A stretch of DNA of 64,000 nucleotides from Cyclobacteriaceae bacterium (GTDB lineage Bacteria; Bacteroidota; Bacteroidia; Cytophagales; Cyclobacteriaceae), in contig JAEUUJ010000002.1 of NCBI GenBank assembly GCA_016786495.1, forward strand, positions 18,106 through 82,105, in the 5' to 3' direction. Positions 35,036 to 44,328 of the stretch are shown piece by piece. The position numbers and the translations under genes are program-made. The number at the start of each line of letters is the position of its first letter. Position 1 is the stretch's first letter. The notes under the pieces were generated by a model. That model saw only the letters and a program-made list of their open reading frames with translations, was not told the origin of the DNA and ran no database searches.

Positions 35036-35051
35036 GCTTGTTAGCCCCTCG

Positions 35052-35798
35052 TTACTTCAAAAAAATTGATGCCGGATATTTCACCTTCGTCAGGTACAAA
35101 CCCTCAGGCGAAACATTCTGCCCTGCCTGTTTGCGGTCTTTGCTGTTGATGATTGTTTGAAAATCTTTTACGGTCATTTTACCTGTTCCGATGTCCAGCA
35201 GGGTGCCGACAATGGCCCGTACCATGCCGCGCAGAAAACGATTTGCAGTGATTGTAAATTCCAGTGTGTCATTTTTTTGCTTCCATTCGGCCCAGGAGAT
35301 GTCGCACAAAAAGTGGTTCACATTCGTCTTAACCTTGCTGAAACATTGAAAATCGTGTTCGCCCAATAATAACGCAGCCGCTTTGTTCATCGTTGCAACA
35401 TTGGGCGATTTAAAGTAATGCAACGCCAATCCGTCCAACAAGGGATTTTTTACGAGTGTAATCCGGTATTGATACGTCCGCGAAAGCGCGGCAAAACGGG
35501 CACTTACGTCAGGTTTTACTTTTCGGATTGATTGAATCGAAATGTCTTTGGGCAGCAGCACATTCAACCGGTGTTGGAAATCTTTTAACACAATAGATTT
35601 CTCAATGTCTGCATGGAAGAACTGCTGTTCGCAATGCACACCGGTGTCGGTTCGGCCGCTTCCGATAATTTCCGTCTTCGTTCCTGTTAAGGTGAAAATT
35701 GCTTTTTCAACCACTTCCTGAACCGTAACCGCATTGTGCTGCGTTTGCCAGCCTTTGTACTGAGTTCCTTTATAAGCGATTTCAAAAAAATACCGCAT
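35052..35798 (-). CDS. truA: tRNA pseudouridine synthase A
   Basis: Converts uridines 38-40 in the tRNA anticodon arm to pseudouridine. The 248-residue protein has the family start (RYFFEIAYKGTQYKGWQTQ), the catalytic Asp in GSGRTDTGVH (about residue 52), and the C-terminal FTITANRFLRGMVRAIVGTLLDIGTGK. Length is typical. First gene of a two-gene unit with the ABC exporter downstream. Confidence 0.96.
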   Translation of the reverse strand: MRYFFEIAYKGTQYKGWQTQHNAVTVQEVVEKAIFTLTGTKTEIIGSGRTDTGVHCEQQFFHADIEKSIVLKDFQHRLNVLLPKDISIQSIRKVKPDVSARFAALSRTYQYRITLVKNPLLDGLALHYFKSPNVATMNKAAALLLGEHDFQCFSKVKTNVNHFLCDISWAEWKQKNDTLEFTITANRFLRGMVRAIVGTLLDIGTGKMTVKDFQTIINSKDRKQAGQNVSPEGLYLTKVKYPASIFLK

Positions 35799-35861
35799 GG
35801 TTGAAAAACTTTATTGGCTTCAGACTTTCAAAGGTGTACAGGGTGCTTTTTATTAACGCGG

Positions 35862-36638
35862 TTACTTTACCTGATCGCATTTCCTTTCGAGCAGACTTTT
35901 CATTTCCAAAATTTCCAACTCCATTATCTTAAATACTGCTTTTTTCCGGGCATTGGAGTTAAGGTGTAAAATCGCTTCGTTGAGAAGCTTTTCCCGGATC
36001 GCATCCGGCATCGGTGAATTTTTCTGCAATTTATTAACATCTACCAGCGAGGTGTCCAACTCGGCCTGCACAAAATCAATCTGCGGAAAACCGGCTTCCA
36101 AAAAGTCTTTCGAGGGTTGCAGGTAGCTGTCCAGGCTGGCATCTGCCACAATATCCTGGATATCGCCATAACCCGCGAGCACAGCATAATAATTCAGTAA
36201 TTTTTTCTTCAGCTCAAGGTCCCGGATAATTCCCAGTTTGCCGCTCGACTTCAAGTCATCAAATGCCGAGAGGCTGGGTTTGAAGTTGAACCGAATAAGG
36301 CTGATGGAATTCCGCATTGCATTGGCAACCTCGGCACGATTCACACGATCCTGCTGCAAAAGATGTATGGTTTGATTGACCCATTGAATACGCTCCTGAT
36401 CTTCTTCAACCAATTTCCGCAACAGAATTTGATCCTGCGTTACGTCTTCGAGAAGCTTACAATAATATACACGCTCCAGTTGCCGGTCTTTATGGGCTTC
36501 ATTCCAGTTGTTGATCTGCAACGCTATAAGAATACCGATCACTACCAGCACGATTTCCCCGATAGCATAAAGCACGTACTTTTTAACTTTACCGCCCTCC
36601 ATGGTTTTTTGCCGAAGTTTCCGAAAGAATGCAATCAT
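35862..36638 (-). CDS. DUF6090 family membrane protein
   Basis: 258 residues; it begins with a basic stretch (FFRKLRQKTMEGGKVKKY) and one membrane helix (VLYAIGEIVLVVIGILIALQINNWNEA), then a mostly helical extracytoplasmic or cytoplasmic region. This arrangement matches the DUF6090 family, of unknown function and frequent in Bacteroidota. ATG at 36638 shares its first base with the TGA of the thiolase gene (TGATG), the classic arrangement for coupled translation. The functional link to the thiolase is unclear. Confidence 0.82.
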   Translation of the reverse strand: MIAFFRKLRQKTMEGGKVKKYVLYAIGEIVLVVIGILIALQINNWNEAHKDRQLERVYYCKLLEDVTQDQILLRKLVEEDQERIQWVNQTIHLLQQDRVNRAEVANAMRNSISLIRFNFKPSLSAFDDLKSSGKLGIIRDLELKKKLLNYYAVLAGYGDIQDIVADASLDSYLQPSKDFLEAGFPQIDFVQAELDTSLVDVNKLQKNSPMPDAIREKLLNEAILHLNSNARKKAVFKIMELEILEMKSLLERKCDQVK

Positions 36639-37831
36639 CACATTCGTTCATAAATGATGGCTGCTCCCTGTCCTACTCCAATGCACATCGTGGCGAGGCC
36701 GTACCGCACGTTTCTCTTTTGCATCTCATGAATCAGCGTTGCGCTGATCCGCACTCCGCTACAACCCAGCGGGTGACCAATTGCAATCGAACCTCCGTTA
36801 ACATTTACGATGTCCGGATTTAACCCGAGGTCGGAGATACACGCCAACGCCTGTGACGCAAATGCTTCGTTCAATTCAATCAATCCGAGATCAGATACTT
36901 TCAGCCCTGCGCGCTTCAGCGCTTTTTGTGTAGCGGGTACCGGACCGATGCCCATGTGAGCCGGATCAACCCCGGCTACTGCCATCGATACCACTTTCGC
37001 GAGCGGCTTTAGATTATACTTCACTACGATGTCTTCGCTTACCACCAACGAGGCCGCTGCTCCATCGTTGATCCCGGATGAATTACCGGCTGTCACTGTA
37101 CCGTCGGGTTTGAAAGCGGGTTTTAACGCAGCAAGCTTTTCGAGTGAGGTTGCACGCGGATGTTCATCGCGATCAACGCGTAACGTTTCTTTTCCTTTTG
37201 ATACCGGAACCGGAATCAGCTCGTGTTCAAATTTCCCTTGTTCAAATGCCCGTTGATAGCGCTCTTGCGACTGAAGTGCAAACTGATCCTGCCTTTCACG
37301 ACTGATCTTCCACTTATCCGCAACATTCTCGGCCGTTTCGCCCATCGAGTATGGGTGGTAAAGTTTTGACAGCTTCGAGTTGATGAATCTCCAACCCATT
37401 GTGGTATCGAAAATTTCCGCCTTACGGGAAAACGCTTCCTCTGCTTTCGGCATCACAAACGGTGCGCGGCTCATGCTTTCCACTCCGCACGCGATAAACA
37501 CATCGCCATGGCCGGTCATAATTCCGCGTGAAGCATCCATGATTGCCTGCAAGCCGGAAGCACACAACCGGTTTACCGTAACGCCTCCGATGTGCACGGG
37601 CAGACCCGCGAGTAACAACGCCATACGCGCAACGTTGCGATTGTCTTCACCGGATTGATTGGCAGCTCCCGCAATCACATCTTCAATTAATTGGTGGTCG
37701 ATAGCGGGGTTACGTTCGATCAATGCTTTGATCGCATGTGCAAGCAGATCATCGGGCCGAACAGATGCCAGGGCACCGCCATACTTACCAATCGGGGTAC
37801 GAAGAATATCAATGATGTAGGCTGTTTTCAT
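36638..37831 (-). CDS. Thiolase family acetyl-CoA acyltransferase
   Basis: A 397-residue thiolase that cleaves or condenses 3-oxoacyl-CoA with CoA. Catalytic residues seen: the acyl-carrying Cys in VNRLCASGLQAI (about residue 89), His in GHPLGCSG and Cys in CIGVGQG near the C-terminus, plus NEAFASQALA. It resembles PcaF/PaaJ (3-oxoadipyl-CoA) or FadA-type thiolases; the exact substrate is not evident. Start ATG at 37831, preferred over TTG three codons upstream. The start region faces the DUF4293 promoter. Confidence 0.93.
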   Translation of the reverse strand: MKTAYIIDILRTPIGKYGGALASVRPDDLLAHAIKALIERNPAIDHQLIEDVIAGAANQSGEDNRNVARMALLLAGLPVHIGGVTVNRLCASGLQAIMDASRGIMTGHGDVFIACGVESMSRAPFVMPKAEEAFSRKAEIFDTTMGWRFINSKLSKLYHPYSMGETAENVADKWKISRERQDQFALQSQERYQRAFEQGKFEHELIPVPVSKGKETLRVDRDEHPRATSLEKLAALKPAFKPDGTVTAGNSSGINDGAAASLVVSEDIVVKYNLKPLAKVVSMAVAGVDPAHMGIGPVPATQKALKRAGLKVSDLGLIELNEAFASQALACISDLGLNPDIVNVNGGSIAIGHPLGCSGVRISATLIHEMQKRNVRYGLATMCIGVGQGAAIIYERM

Positions 37832-37868
37832 ATCCGGCAAACGGCAGAATTAAGCCGCTTAGATTTTG

Positions 37869-37876
37869 TAGTTTTG
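37869..37876 (+). promoter_or_regulatory. Candidate -7 box of the DUF4293 gene
   Basis: TAGTTTTG matches TAnnTTTG and ends 12 bp before the ATG at 37889. Confidence 0.45.
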
Positions 37877-37888
37877 CCGGCAAGTTAA

Positions 37889-38350
37889 ATGAACCTCAAT
37901 ATGTGGCAAAGAATTCAAACGGTATTTCTGGCAGTGGCCGCAATAGCATTGCTTGTGGCGCTTGTACAGCCGCTCTGGGAAGCCCGCGTGGGTGAAGAAA
38001 AGATCATTCTCACACCTTTTTATCTGTTACAAAACAACCAGTACGTGTATTATCCCTACGCGCTTACGGCAGTGTTAACCGTAGCCGGATTGACCCTTAC
38101 GCTATTAACGATCAGGCGATATGACAACCGCATGGTTCAGATGAAACTGGGCCTTTTCAACACGCTGATCTTAACAGCTGTAATGGGTTGCATCGTAATT
38201 TTTGTATTGAAACTCAATAAGCAATATCCACTGGCCCAAAATGGTGTTGCGATGTATTTTGTTTTCGCAGCCGTGGTTTGCAACTGGCTTGCGGTTCGGT
38301 TCATCCGGAGGGATGAAAAACTTGTACGTGACTCCGAACGATTGAGGTAA
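37889..38350 (+). CDS. DUF4293 family membrane protein
   Basis: 153 residues with four membrane helices (about residues 9-27, 55-73, 88-107, 118-138). The WQRIQTVFLAVAAIALLVAL start and the PFYLLQNNQYVYYPYALTAVLTV segment match the DUF4293 family, conserved in Bacteroidota with no known role. An ATG at 37901 would also give a family-like start (MWQRIQT); 37889 is chosen because it opens the frame. Followed by the Tsp-like protease after 12 bp. Confidence 0.88.
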   Translation: MNLNMWQRIQTVFLAVAAIALLVALVQPLWEARVGEEKIILTPFYLLQNNQYVYYPYALTAVLTVAGLTLTLLTIRRYDNRMVQMKLGLFNTLILTAVMGCIVIFVLKLNKQYPLAQNGVAMYFVFAAVVCNWLAVRFIRRDEKLVRDSERLR

Positions 38351-38362
38351 GATCGGGTTTTT

Positions 38363-40357
38363 ATGCGTTGGGGATCGGTTGGTTTGCTGGTGATCTTTTT
38401 CTCTGTAGTTGCCTACGGGCAAACAACCAATCGTTGCGAAAGAGCCAACGCACTGATCACGCTTATTCAAAAAAATCACGTTCAGCCCATTCCGGTTAAT
38501 GACGAATGGTCGAAGCGTGTTTTTAACAATTTCTTCGATGAACTCGATCCTCAACACCTCTATTTTACCCAAAAGGATCTCGACACATTCGCCTCACAAA
38601 AAACGCAGCTCGACAGTCTGGTAAAAATCAACAAGCACTGCGCATGGGTAAGCTCGGTCGGTGAGTTGTTCAAACAACGGGCAGCCGATTATAAAATCTG
38701 GCTTGAGCAGGCCTTCAGCAAATCGTTCGATTATGCTGCGCGTGATCAGTTCGATCTTGCCAATTTCCCGTCAAAAGGTTTTAGCGCCTCACCCCAGGCG
38801 TTGGATTCGTACCGCAAGTCGTATCTCAAATTTTTAATTCTTATGCGCATGTACGTGGAGCGCGTTGCAGACAGTTCCGCACGTGAACTTTTGTCGTACG
38901 AAACCTTTGCGCGAAAAAACATCCGCAAAAAAGAACTGCAGAAACTGGTTGAAATTGCAGACACAGGATTTGACGCGTATACCAGCAACGCATTTTTGAA
39001 AGCCATTGCACTGGCGTACGATCCGCACACCACGTATATGTCAGAATCCGAGAACGAGTCATTCAACGAACAATTGAGCGATGAAAATCTTTCGTTCGGA
39101 TTCTCGGTATCGGAAAACCAAACCGGATCGTTTGTGGTGAGTGAAATGATCCCGGGCGGGCCAGCCTGGAATTCAAACGCCATCCGCGAAGGTGACATTC
39201 TTTTGAGCGTTTCTCTTCCCGACAACCGCGAACTGCACACGATGGATTATGAGATCGATGACTTTATGGCGGCCATCACTTCTCCAACCATCAGCAAGGC
39301 AACGTTCACCTTTCGCCACACCGACGGGGAGCTCACCAAAATTGAACTCACGAAAGAAAAATTACGCTCGCTCGAGAATACGGTTTCAGGATACGTGTTA
39401 AAGGGCAGTAAAAAAATCGGGTACATACCGCTGCCCAGTTTTTACTTCGACCGGGGCAAAGCATCCGGTGGTGCTGCGGGCGATGTTGCCAAAGCCATTA
39501 TCAAACTCAACAAAGAGAATATTGAAGGATTGATTCTCGACCTTCGGTCGAACGGTGGCGGATCGGTTGAAGAAGCTATCGACCTTGCCGGAATTTTCAT
39601 TGATTTCGGGCCGGTGATCATGTATAAAAATTCCGATCAATCGGTTTCTGTTTTGAAAGACATGAACCGCGGAACAATTTACAATGGCCCGCTCATCGTG
39701 ATGGTGAATGGCTTTAGTGCATCCGCTTCTGAGTTACTGGCCTCGTCACTGCAGGATCACAAACGCGCCTTGATTGTGGGCGGCCGGACACACGGCAAAG
39801 GAACCGGACAGCATGTTGTTCCGCTGCCGGGAAGTACTACGGAATTTGCGAAAATCACTTCCGTGAAGATTTTTCGCATCAATGGAAAAACCTTTCAGCA
39901 CCGCGGTGTTATTCCCGACATTCTTCTCCCGGATGTAACGCAGAGTTTGGGCGACCGCGAAGAAAACTACACCTATGCGCTGCCGTCAGACTCGGTAACA
40001 AAAAAAGCATACTACACTCCGCTGGCAATGAAAACATTTACCCCGTTCGCGGAAAAAAGTATGAAGCGTGTGGAGCAGTCGCCCGCTTTTCTGGGCGTAA
40101 AAAAATTGCAAGCGAATCTTCTGCAGCCGGTTCCCCTCGATCCGGCAGGATTTATTCAATACATCAGCAGGCCTGACCGTGTGGAAAATGAAGATCACGG
40201 CACGTTTACCGTGACCAACCCGGGTTTTGACAATCCGCTGTTTGCCGTTGACGGCTTCAGCAAGGCCCTGCATGAAAAATCGGTGAAAGAAATCGGGGAG
40301 AGTTTTTATATTCAGGAAGCTTATAACATCCTGATCGATTATATTTTGCAAAAATAG
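38363..40357 (+). CDS. Periplasmic S41 tail-specific protease (Tsp/Prc-like)
   Basis: A 664-residue serine/lysine protease of the C-terminal processing family. A signal peptide (VGLLVIFFSVVAYG) leads to an N-terminal helical region, a PDZ domain (about residues 235-330) and the S41 catalytic region: NGFSASASELLASSLQDHKRA with the catalytic Ser and, about 25 residues later, the Lys in GRTHGKGTGQ. The long N-terminal part and FDELDPQHLYFTQKDLDTF match the Tsp/Prc branch, which degrades misfolded periplasmic proteins and peptidoglycan hydrolases. It is followed by a secreted protein gene 6 bp later. Confidence 0.93.
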   Translation: MRWGSVGLLVIFFSVVAYGQTTNRCERANALITLIQKNHVQPIPVNDEWSKRVFNNFFDELDPQHLYFTQKDLDTFASQKTQLDSLVKINKHCAWVSSVGELFKQRAADYKIWLEQAFSKSFDYAARDQFDLANFPSKGFSASPQALDSYRKSYLKFLILMRMYVERVADSSARELLSYETFARKNIRKKELQKLVEIADTGFDAYTSNAFLKAIALAYDPHTTYMSESENESFNEQLSDENLSFGFSVSENQTGSFVVSEMIPGGPAWNSNAIREGDILLSVSLPDNRELHTMDYEIDDFMAAITSPTISKATFTFRHTDGELTKIELTKEKLRSLENTVSGYVLKGSKKIGYIPLPSFYFDRGKASGGAAGDVAKAIIKLNKENIEGLILDLRSNGGGSVEEAIDLAGIFIDFGPVIMYKNSDQSVSVLKDMNRGTIYNGPLIVMVNGFSASASELLASSLQDHKRALIVGGRTHGKGTGQHVVPLPGSTTEFAKITSVKIFRINGKTFQHRGVIPDILLPDVTQSLGDREENYTYALPSDSVTKKAYYTPLAMKTFTPFAEKSMKRVEQSPAFLGVKKLQANLLQPVPLDPAGFIQYISRPDRVENEDHGTFTVTNPGFDNPLFAVDGFSKALHEKSVKEIGESFYIQEAYNILIDYILQK

Positions 40358-40362
40358 TTTTT

Positions 40363-41394
40363 ATGAGAGGCTTTTTTCTGACGCTCGTTCTGGTGACGGG
40401 CATTTTATCTGCGTACGCACAAAGTGAAGCTTACCAGTATCTCGAAACAATCGGTAACGAGTTTCAGGAGATTTCACAAAACAGCATGAGTTACACCAGC
40501 GCAGCTTCACACGGGAAAAGCGCCCGGAAAGTTGAAAAAAGACGAACCGAGCTGATCAACAGTATTAAAGCAGCAGAAACCCGCATCCGCAGAATGAAAC
40601 CTTTTGCAGGCGATGCATCCCTGCGCGATTCGGTGGTAGCGTATCTCGTGATCGACCGCATTGTGATGACCGAAGATTACGGCAAGATTTTGAACATGGA
40701 AGAAATTGCAGAGCAGTCGTACGATGCAATGGAAGCTTACCTGCTGGCAAAAGAGAAAGCCGAAGAGAAACTTGAGGCCGCATACGATCGCGTGGGTGAG
40801 CAGCAAAAACTCTTTGCCAACCGCAACAACATTAAAATTGTGGAGGGCACCAGCAAGCTCGGAAAGAAACTTGAGAAATCAGGCCGGGTGATTTCCTATC
40901 ACAACAAAGTGTACCTGCTGTTTTTCAAGAGTTATAAAAACGAAGCCTACCTGATGGACGCACTGAATAAAAAGGATATCAGTGCCATGGAACAAACCAA
41001 GAACACACTGCTGATGAGCGCTGAACAGGATCTGGAGAAACTTGGTCCGATACCGGCATTCAATGGCGACAATACGCTTAAAACAGCATGCCAGCAGATG
41101 CTTGCTTTTTATAAAATGGAGGCTTCACAGAAAGTACCCGAGATGGTTAACTTCCTGTTGAAACAGGAGAATTTTGAGAAGATGAACAAGGCTATTCAGG
41201 CCAAGCGGCCGTCTGACCGCAGCCTGACGGATATCGACAACTACAACAATGCGGTAAAAGAATTTAATGCCGCGGTGGATAAAGTTAACGCCATGCACAA
41301 CGACTTGAACAAAAAGCGCAGTACGCTGCTGGAACAGTGGAATAACGCCAGCGAGAATTTCCTGGACAAGCACGTGCCCAAACACAACGGTTAG
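40363..41394 (+). CDS. Secreted helical protein of unknown function
   Basis: 343 residues with a signal peptide (FFLTLVLVTGILSAYAQ). The mature protein is almost entirely alpha-helical and charged (KSARKVEKRRTELINSIKAAETRIRRM; LLAKEKAEEKLEAAYDRVGEQQKLF), with no membrane segment. It faintly resembles surface proteins annotated as LIC11966-type, but I cannot confirm this. It is 6 bp after the S41 protease gene and may be its substrate or regulator (inference only). Confidence 0.7.
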   Translation: MRGFFLTLVLVTGILSAYAQSEAYQYLETIGNEFQEISQNSMSYTSAASHGKSARKVEKRRTELINSIKAAETRIRRMKPFAGDASLRDSVVAYLVIDRIVMTEDYGKILNMEEIAEQSYDAMEAYLLAKEKAEEKLEAAYDRVGEQQKLFANRNNIKIVEGTSKLGKKLEKSGRVISYHNKVYLLFFKSYKNEAYLMDALNKKDISAMEQTKNTLLMSAEQDLEKLGPIPAFNGDNTLKTACQQMLAFYKMEASQKVPEMVNFLLKQENFEKMNKAIQAKRPSDRSLTDIDNYNNAVKEFNAAVDKVNAMHNDLNKKRSTLLEQWNNASENFLDKHVPKHNG

Positions 41395-41396
41395 GC

Positions 41397-41423
41397 TGAC
41401 ATCCTGTCATTTTCGTACCTTTG
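41397..41423 (+). promoter_or_regulatory. Candidate htpG promoter with palindromic operator
   Basis: TACCTTTG (41416-41423) matches the -7 consensus. Six bases upstream lies the perfect palindrome TGACA-TCC-TGTCA (41397-41409), overlapping the region where a -33 element should be. The position over the promoter of a heat-shock gene suggests a regulator-binding site. This is inferred from symmetry only. Confidence 0.5.
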
Positions 41424-41435
41424 GAATACTATTTG

Positions 41436-41462
41436 AAATCCTGCCTGCTCGCAGGATTTTTT
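41436..41462 (+). terminator. Terminator-like hairpin in the htpG leader
   Basis: Perfect 9-bp stem AAATCCTGC / GCAGGATTT with a 6-nt loop and a run of six T. It could end transcription from 40363 upstream, but it lies downstream of the candidate htpG -7 box, only 18 bp before the htpG ATG. Confidence 0.7.
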
Positions 41463-41480
41463 ATTTAACACACCATAACT

Positions 41481-43379
41481 ATGTCAACTGTTCAGGAAAA
41501 AGGGACTATTTCCATCCATACCGAAAATATCTTCCCGATTATTAAGAAGTTTCTCTATTCGGACCACGAGATCTTTTTACGGGAACTGGTGAGCAATGCT
41601 GTTGATGCCACCCAGAAATTGAAAAAACTTGCATCGCTGGGTGAATTCTCAGGCGAGCTGGGCGACCTGACGATTGACGTATCGTTCGATAAAGAGAAGA
41701 AAACCATTACCGTGAGCGACAAGGGCCTCGGGATGACGGGTGAAGAAATTAAAAAATACATTAACCAAATCGCCTTTTCGGGCGCGGCCGAATTTGTTGA
41801 AAAGTTTAAAGATAAAACCGATGCGAAAGACATCATCGGGAAATTTGGTCTTGGCTTCTACTCCGCGTTCATGGTGGCCGACAAGGTTGAGGTGATTTCA
41901 AAATCCTTTAAAGAAGGCACCGAAGCTGCGCGCTGGGAATGTGATGGCTCAACAGAGTTTGAATTGAGCACGGCAACCAAAGCAGAACGCGGAACGGATG
42001 TAATCCTTCACATCAATGCTGATTCGGAAGAATTTCTGGATGAGTTCCGGTTAAAAGGCATTCTTGAAAAGTACTGCAAGTTCCTTCCTGTGCCGATCAA
42101 GTTCGGCACGAAGAAAGAAAGCGTTGAAGATGGCACCGATGCAGAAGGCAAACCTAAATTCAAATCGGTTGACGTTGATAACATCGTTAACAATACCAAC
42201 CCGATCTGGACGAAATCGCCCAACGACTTAAAAGACGAAGACTACCTAAGTTTCTACCGCGAATTATATCCGTTCAGTGAGGATCCGTTGTTCTGGATCC
42301 ATTTGAATGTTGACTATCCGTTCAATCTTACCGGTGTTCTGTATTTCCCAAAAGTGAAGAACGATTTCGAAATGCAGAAGAATAAAATCCAGTTGTACTC
42401 ACGTCAGGTATTCATTACCGATGAAGTGAAAGACGTTGTGCCCGACTTCCTGATGTTGCTGCACGGGGTACTCGATTCGCCGGACATTCCGCTCAACGTT
42501 TCCAGAAGCTATCTGCAAAGCGATTCGAATGTGAAAAAAATCAGCACTCACATCACCAAAAAGGTTGCCGACAAGCTGAACGAGATGTTCAAAAAAGATC
42601 GTGCTGATTTTGAAAAGAAATGGGATGACGTGAACCTGTTCGTGAAGTACGGCATCATCAGCGATGAAAAATTCTATGATCGCGCGAAAGATTTTTCGCT
42701 ATTCAAAAACACCGACACCAGGTATTTTACACTCGAAGAATACAAGGAAAAGGTTAGTCCGGCACAAACCGACAAAGACGGCAACGTGATTTACCTGTAC
42801 GCTTCGGATGCCGGCAAGCAGGACAGCTTTATTCAGGCGGTAAAAAACAAAGCATATGATGTGCTGGTGCTAAACGGTCCGCTCGACAACCACTACATCA
42901 ACACACTTGAACAAAAGCTTGAGAAAGTTCAAATCAAACGGGTTGACAGCGACACGGCCGACAAGCTGATCGATAAAGGTGAAAAAATCGAAAGTGTGTT
43001 GAGTGACTCCGAAAAAGAACAGGTTAAAACTGTATTTGAAAAGGCCGTCAACAACAAGAATATGAACATCACGGTCGAATCGCTCGCCCCGGACGAGCTG
43101 CCCGTAATTATTACCATGAGCGAATTCATGCGCAGGATGAAAGACATGGCGAAGCTTGGCGGTGGCGGCTATGCATTTATGGGTTCAATGCCCGATCAGT
43201 ATGCAGTTGCCATCAACGGAAACCATGCAATTGTTCAGAAAATCCTGAAGGCCGAAAGTGATGAGCAAAAAGCTACGCTGGCCAAGCAGGCATTCGATTT
43301 AGGGTTGCTTTCGCAGAACATGCTGACAGGCTCAGATTTGACGAACTTCATCAAGCGCAGCATCAGCCTCGTGGGATAA
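41481..43379 (+). CDS. htpG: Molecular chaperone HtpG (Hsp90)
   Basis: Hsp90-family ATP-dependent chaperone. The 632 residues fit the family. The N-terminal GHKL ATPase shows LRELVSNAVDATQKL (catalytic region), DKGLGMTGEEI and IGKFGLGFYSAFM. The middle domain has LYFPKVKNDFEMQKNKIQLYSRQVFITD and the conserved NVSRSYLQ (Arg contacts ATP). The C-terminal dimerisation domain follows. ATG at 41481 gives the usual short start before NIFPIIKKFLYSDHEIFLRELVSNA. Palindromic and terminator-like sequences in front of it suggest regulated transcription. Confidence 0.97.
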   Translation: MSTVQEKGTISIHTENIFPIIKKFLYSDHEIFLRELVSNAVDATQKLKKLASLGEFSGELGDLTIDVSFDKEKKTITVSDKGLGMTGEEIKKYINQIAFSGAAEFVEKFKDKTDAKDIIGKFGLGFYSAFMVADKVEVISKSFKEGTEAARWECDGSTEFELSTATKAERGTDVILHINADSEEFLDEFRLKGILEKYCKFLPVPIKFGTKKESVEDGTDAEGKPKFKSVDVDNIVNNTNPIWTKSPNDLKDEDYLSFYRELYPFSEDPLFWIHLNVDYPFNLTGVLYFPKVKNDFEMQKNKIQLYSRQVFITDEVKDVVPDFLMLLHGVLDSPDIPLNVSRSYLQSDSNVKKISTHITKKVADKLNEMFKKDRADFEKKWDDVNLFVKYGIISDEKFYDRAKDFSLFKNTDTRYFTLEEYKEKVSPAQTDKDGNVIYLYASDAGKQDSFIQAVKNKAYDVLVLNGPLDNHYINTLEQKLEKVQIKRVDSDTADKLIDKGEKIESVLSDSEKEQVKTVFEKAVNNKNMNITVESLAPDELPVIITMSEFMRRMKDMAKLGGGGYAFMGSMPDQYAVAINGNHAIVQKILKAESDEQKATLAKQAFDLGLLSQNMLTGSDLTNFIKRSISLVG

Positions 43380-43418
43380 CCGGAAAAATAATTTCGGTTA
43401 TCTTTCGTTCAGTTATCT

Positions 43419-44240
43419 ATGCTCAGGTATATTCCTTTTGCGGTTATCTTGTTTTTGAGTTTCCCGGCTGCGCTCATGGCCCAGGAAACCGAACCGGAAG
43501 ATCAGCGCTTCACGGTAGACACGCCCGTGAACCTCGATTTTTTGAAGGAGGAAAAAGTTGAGGAAGCTCCCAAAAAGAAGAAGGTCAAGAAAAAAGTCTT
43601 CTACGGGATAAAAACCAAAAAGGGTTTTGCCCGGAGAGGTTCCGGTACCCGCGTTACCTACGAACTTTTCTACTACCTGAAAAAGCCTGAGATGCCCAAG
43701 ACGTTCGTGCGTGACATCTACTACTACGACTACGCGCGCAGGGAAGTAATTCGCACCAGTAAGTTCGATCCTAAAAAGGGAGTTCTCCTTCACGGCCCGT
43801 ATAAGCGCGTGATGAATCAGGTTATCCTGGAGTCTGGTATCTTTTACAAGGGCACCAAGCACGGACGATGGATGACATACAAACAAGACAGTACGCTTAC
43901 CGATAAAGCGTTGTATTTCCGGGGCTGGCCGAAAGAATCTCAGGTAACCTACTACGATCCGATGGAACGCAAAAAAGTAAAAGAGATTACGCCCATCGAG
44001 TTTGGTGAGAAAGAAGGCTTCTACTACATGTTCCATGAAAACGGTTTGATTGCCGTTACGGGTGAATACAAGTGGGGAAGAAAAGTTGGCAGTTGGGTTG
44101 AATACTATCCCACCGGAAAAAGAAAGAAACTTGTTACTTACTCAAAGGATCCGTTCGACAAAGACGTAATGCCGTATGTTAAAACCGAATGGAACGAAAA
44201 GGGCAAGGAAATCTACCGGAATAATAAAATGGTGAAATAA
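43419..44240 (+). CDS. Secreted YwqK/MORN-variant repeat protein
   Basis: 273 residues; a signal peptide (LRYIPFAVILFLSFPAALMAQ) and a Lys-rich stretch (EEAPKKKKVKKKVFYG) precede repeats of the type G-x-W-x-x-Y-x-x-x-G (HGRWMTYKQDSTLTDKALYFRGW; VGSWVEYYPTGKRKKLVTY). These MORN-variant repeats are seen in the toxin-antitoxin YwqK-like family, but no toxin partner is apparent, so an antitoxin role is doubtful. It is more likely an envelope protein. Follows htpG by 39 bp. Confidence 0.75.
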   Translation: MLRYIPFAVILFLSFPAALMAQETEPEDQRFTVDTPVNLDFLKEEKVEEAPKKKKVKKKVFYGIKTKKGFARRGSGTRVTYELFYYLKKPEMPKTFVRDIYYYDYARREVIRTSKFDPKKGVLLHGPYKRVMNQVILESGIFYKGTKHGRWMTYKQDSTLTDKALYFRGWPKESQVTYYDPMERKKVKEITPIEFGEKEGFYYMFHENGLIAVTGEYKWGRKVGSWVEYYPTGKRKKLVTYSKDPFDKDVMPYVKTEWNEKGKEIYRNNKMVK

Positions 44241-44328
44241 ATCATCACCGGCGTAAAAAGTACAACCGAGAGATTCGGCAGGAGCGTACTGAATTATGGG
44301 ATTCTTCGCTATCGCTCAGAATGACAAT
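44241..44328. repeat. Intergenic repeat with ATTCT...AGAAT hairpin
   Basis: The stretch between the convergent stops of the YwqK-like gene and yraN holds GGGATTCTTCGCTATCG and CTCAGAATGACAAT, with 5-bp arms ATTCT (44301-44305) and AGAAT (44318-44322). Related sequences are dispersed repeats in Bacteroidota genomes as I recall. A related hairpin lies at 46444. Its end touches the yraN stop codon. Confidence 0.6.

Noticed and set aside
43376-43401. Hairpin ATAACCG...CGGTTAT after htpG as terminator
   Set aside because: The loop is long (12 nt) and no T-tract follows; the stem is short, so support is poor.
43413-44036. 207-codon open frame antisense to the YwqK-like gene
   Set aside because: The plus-strand gene has a signal peptide and repeats; the antisense product has none and no conserved features.
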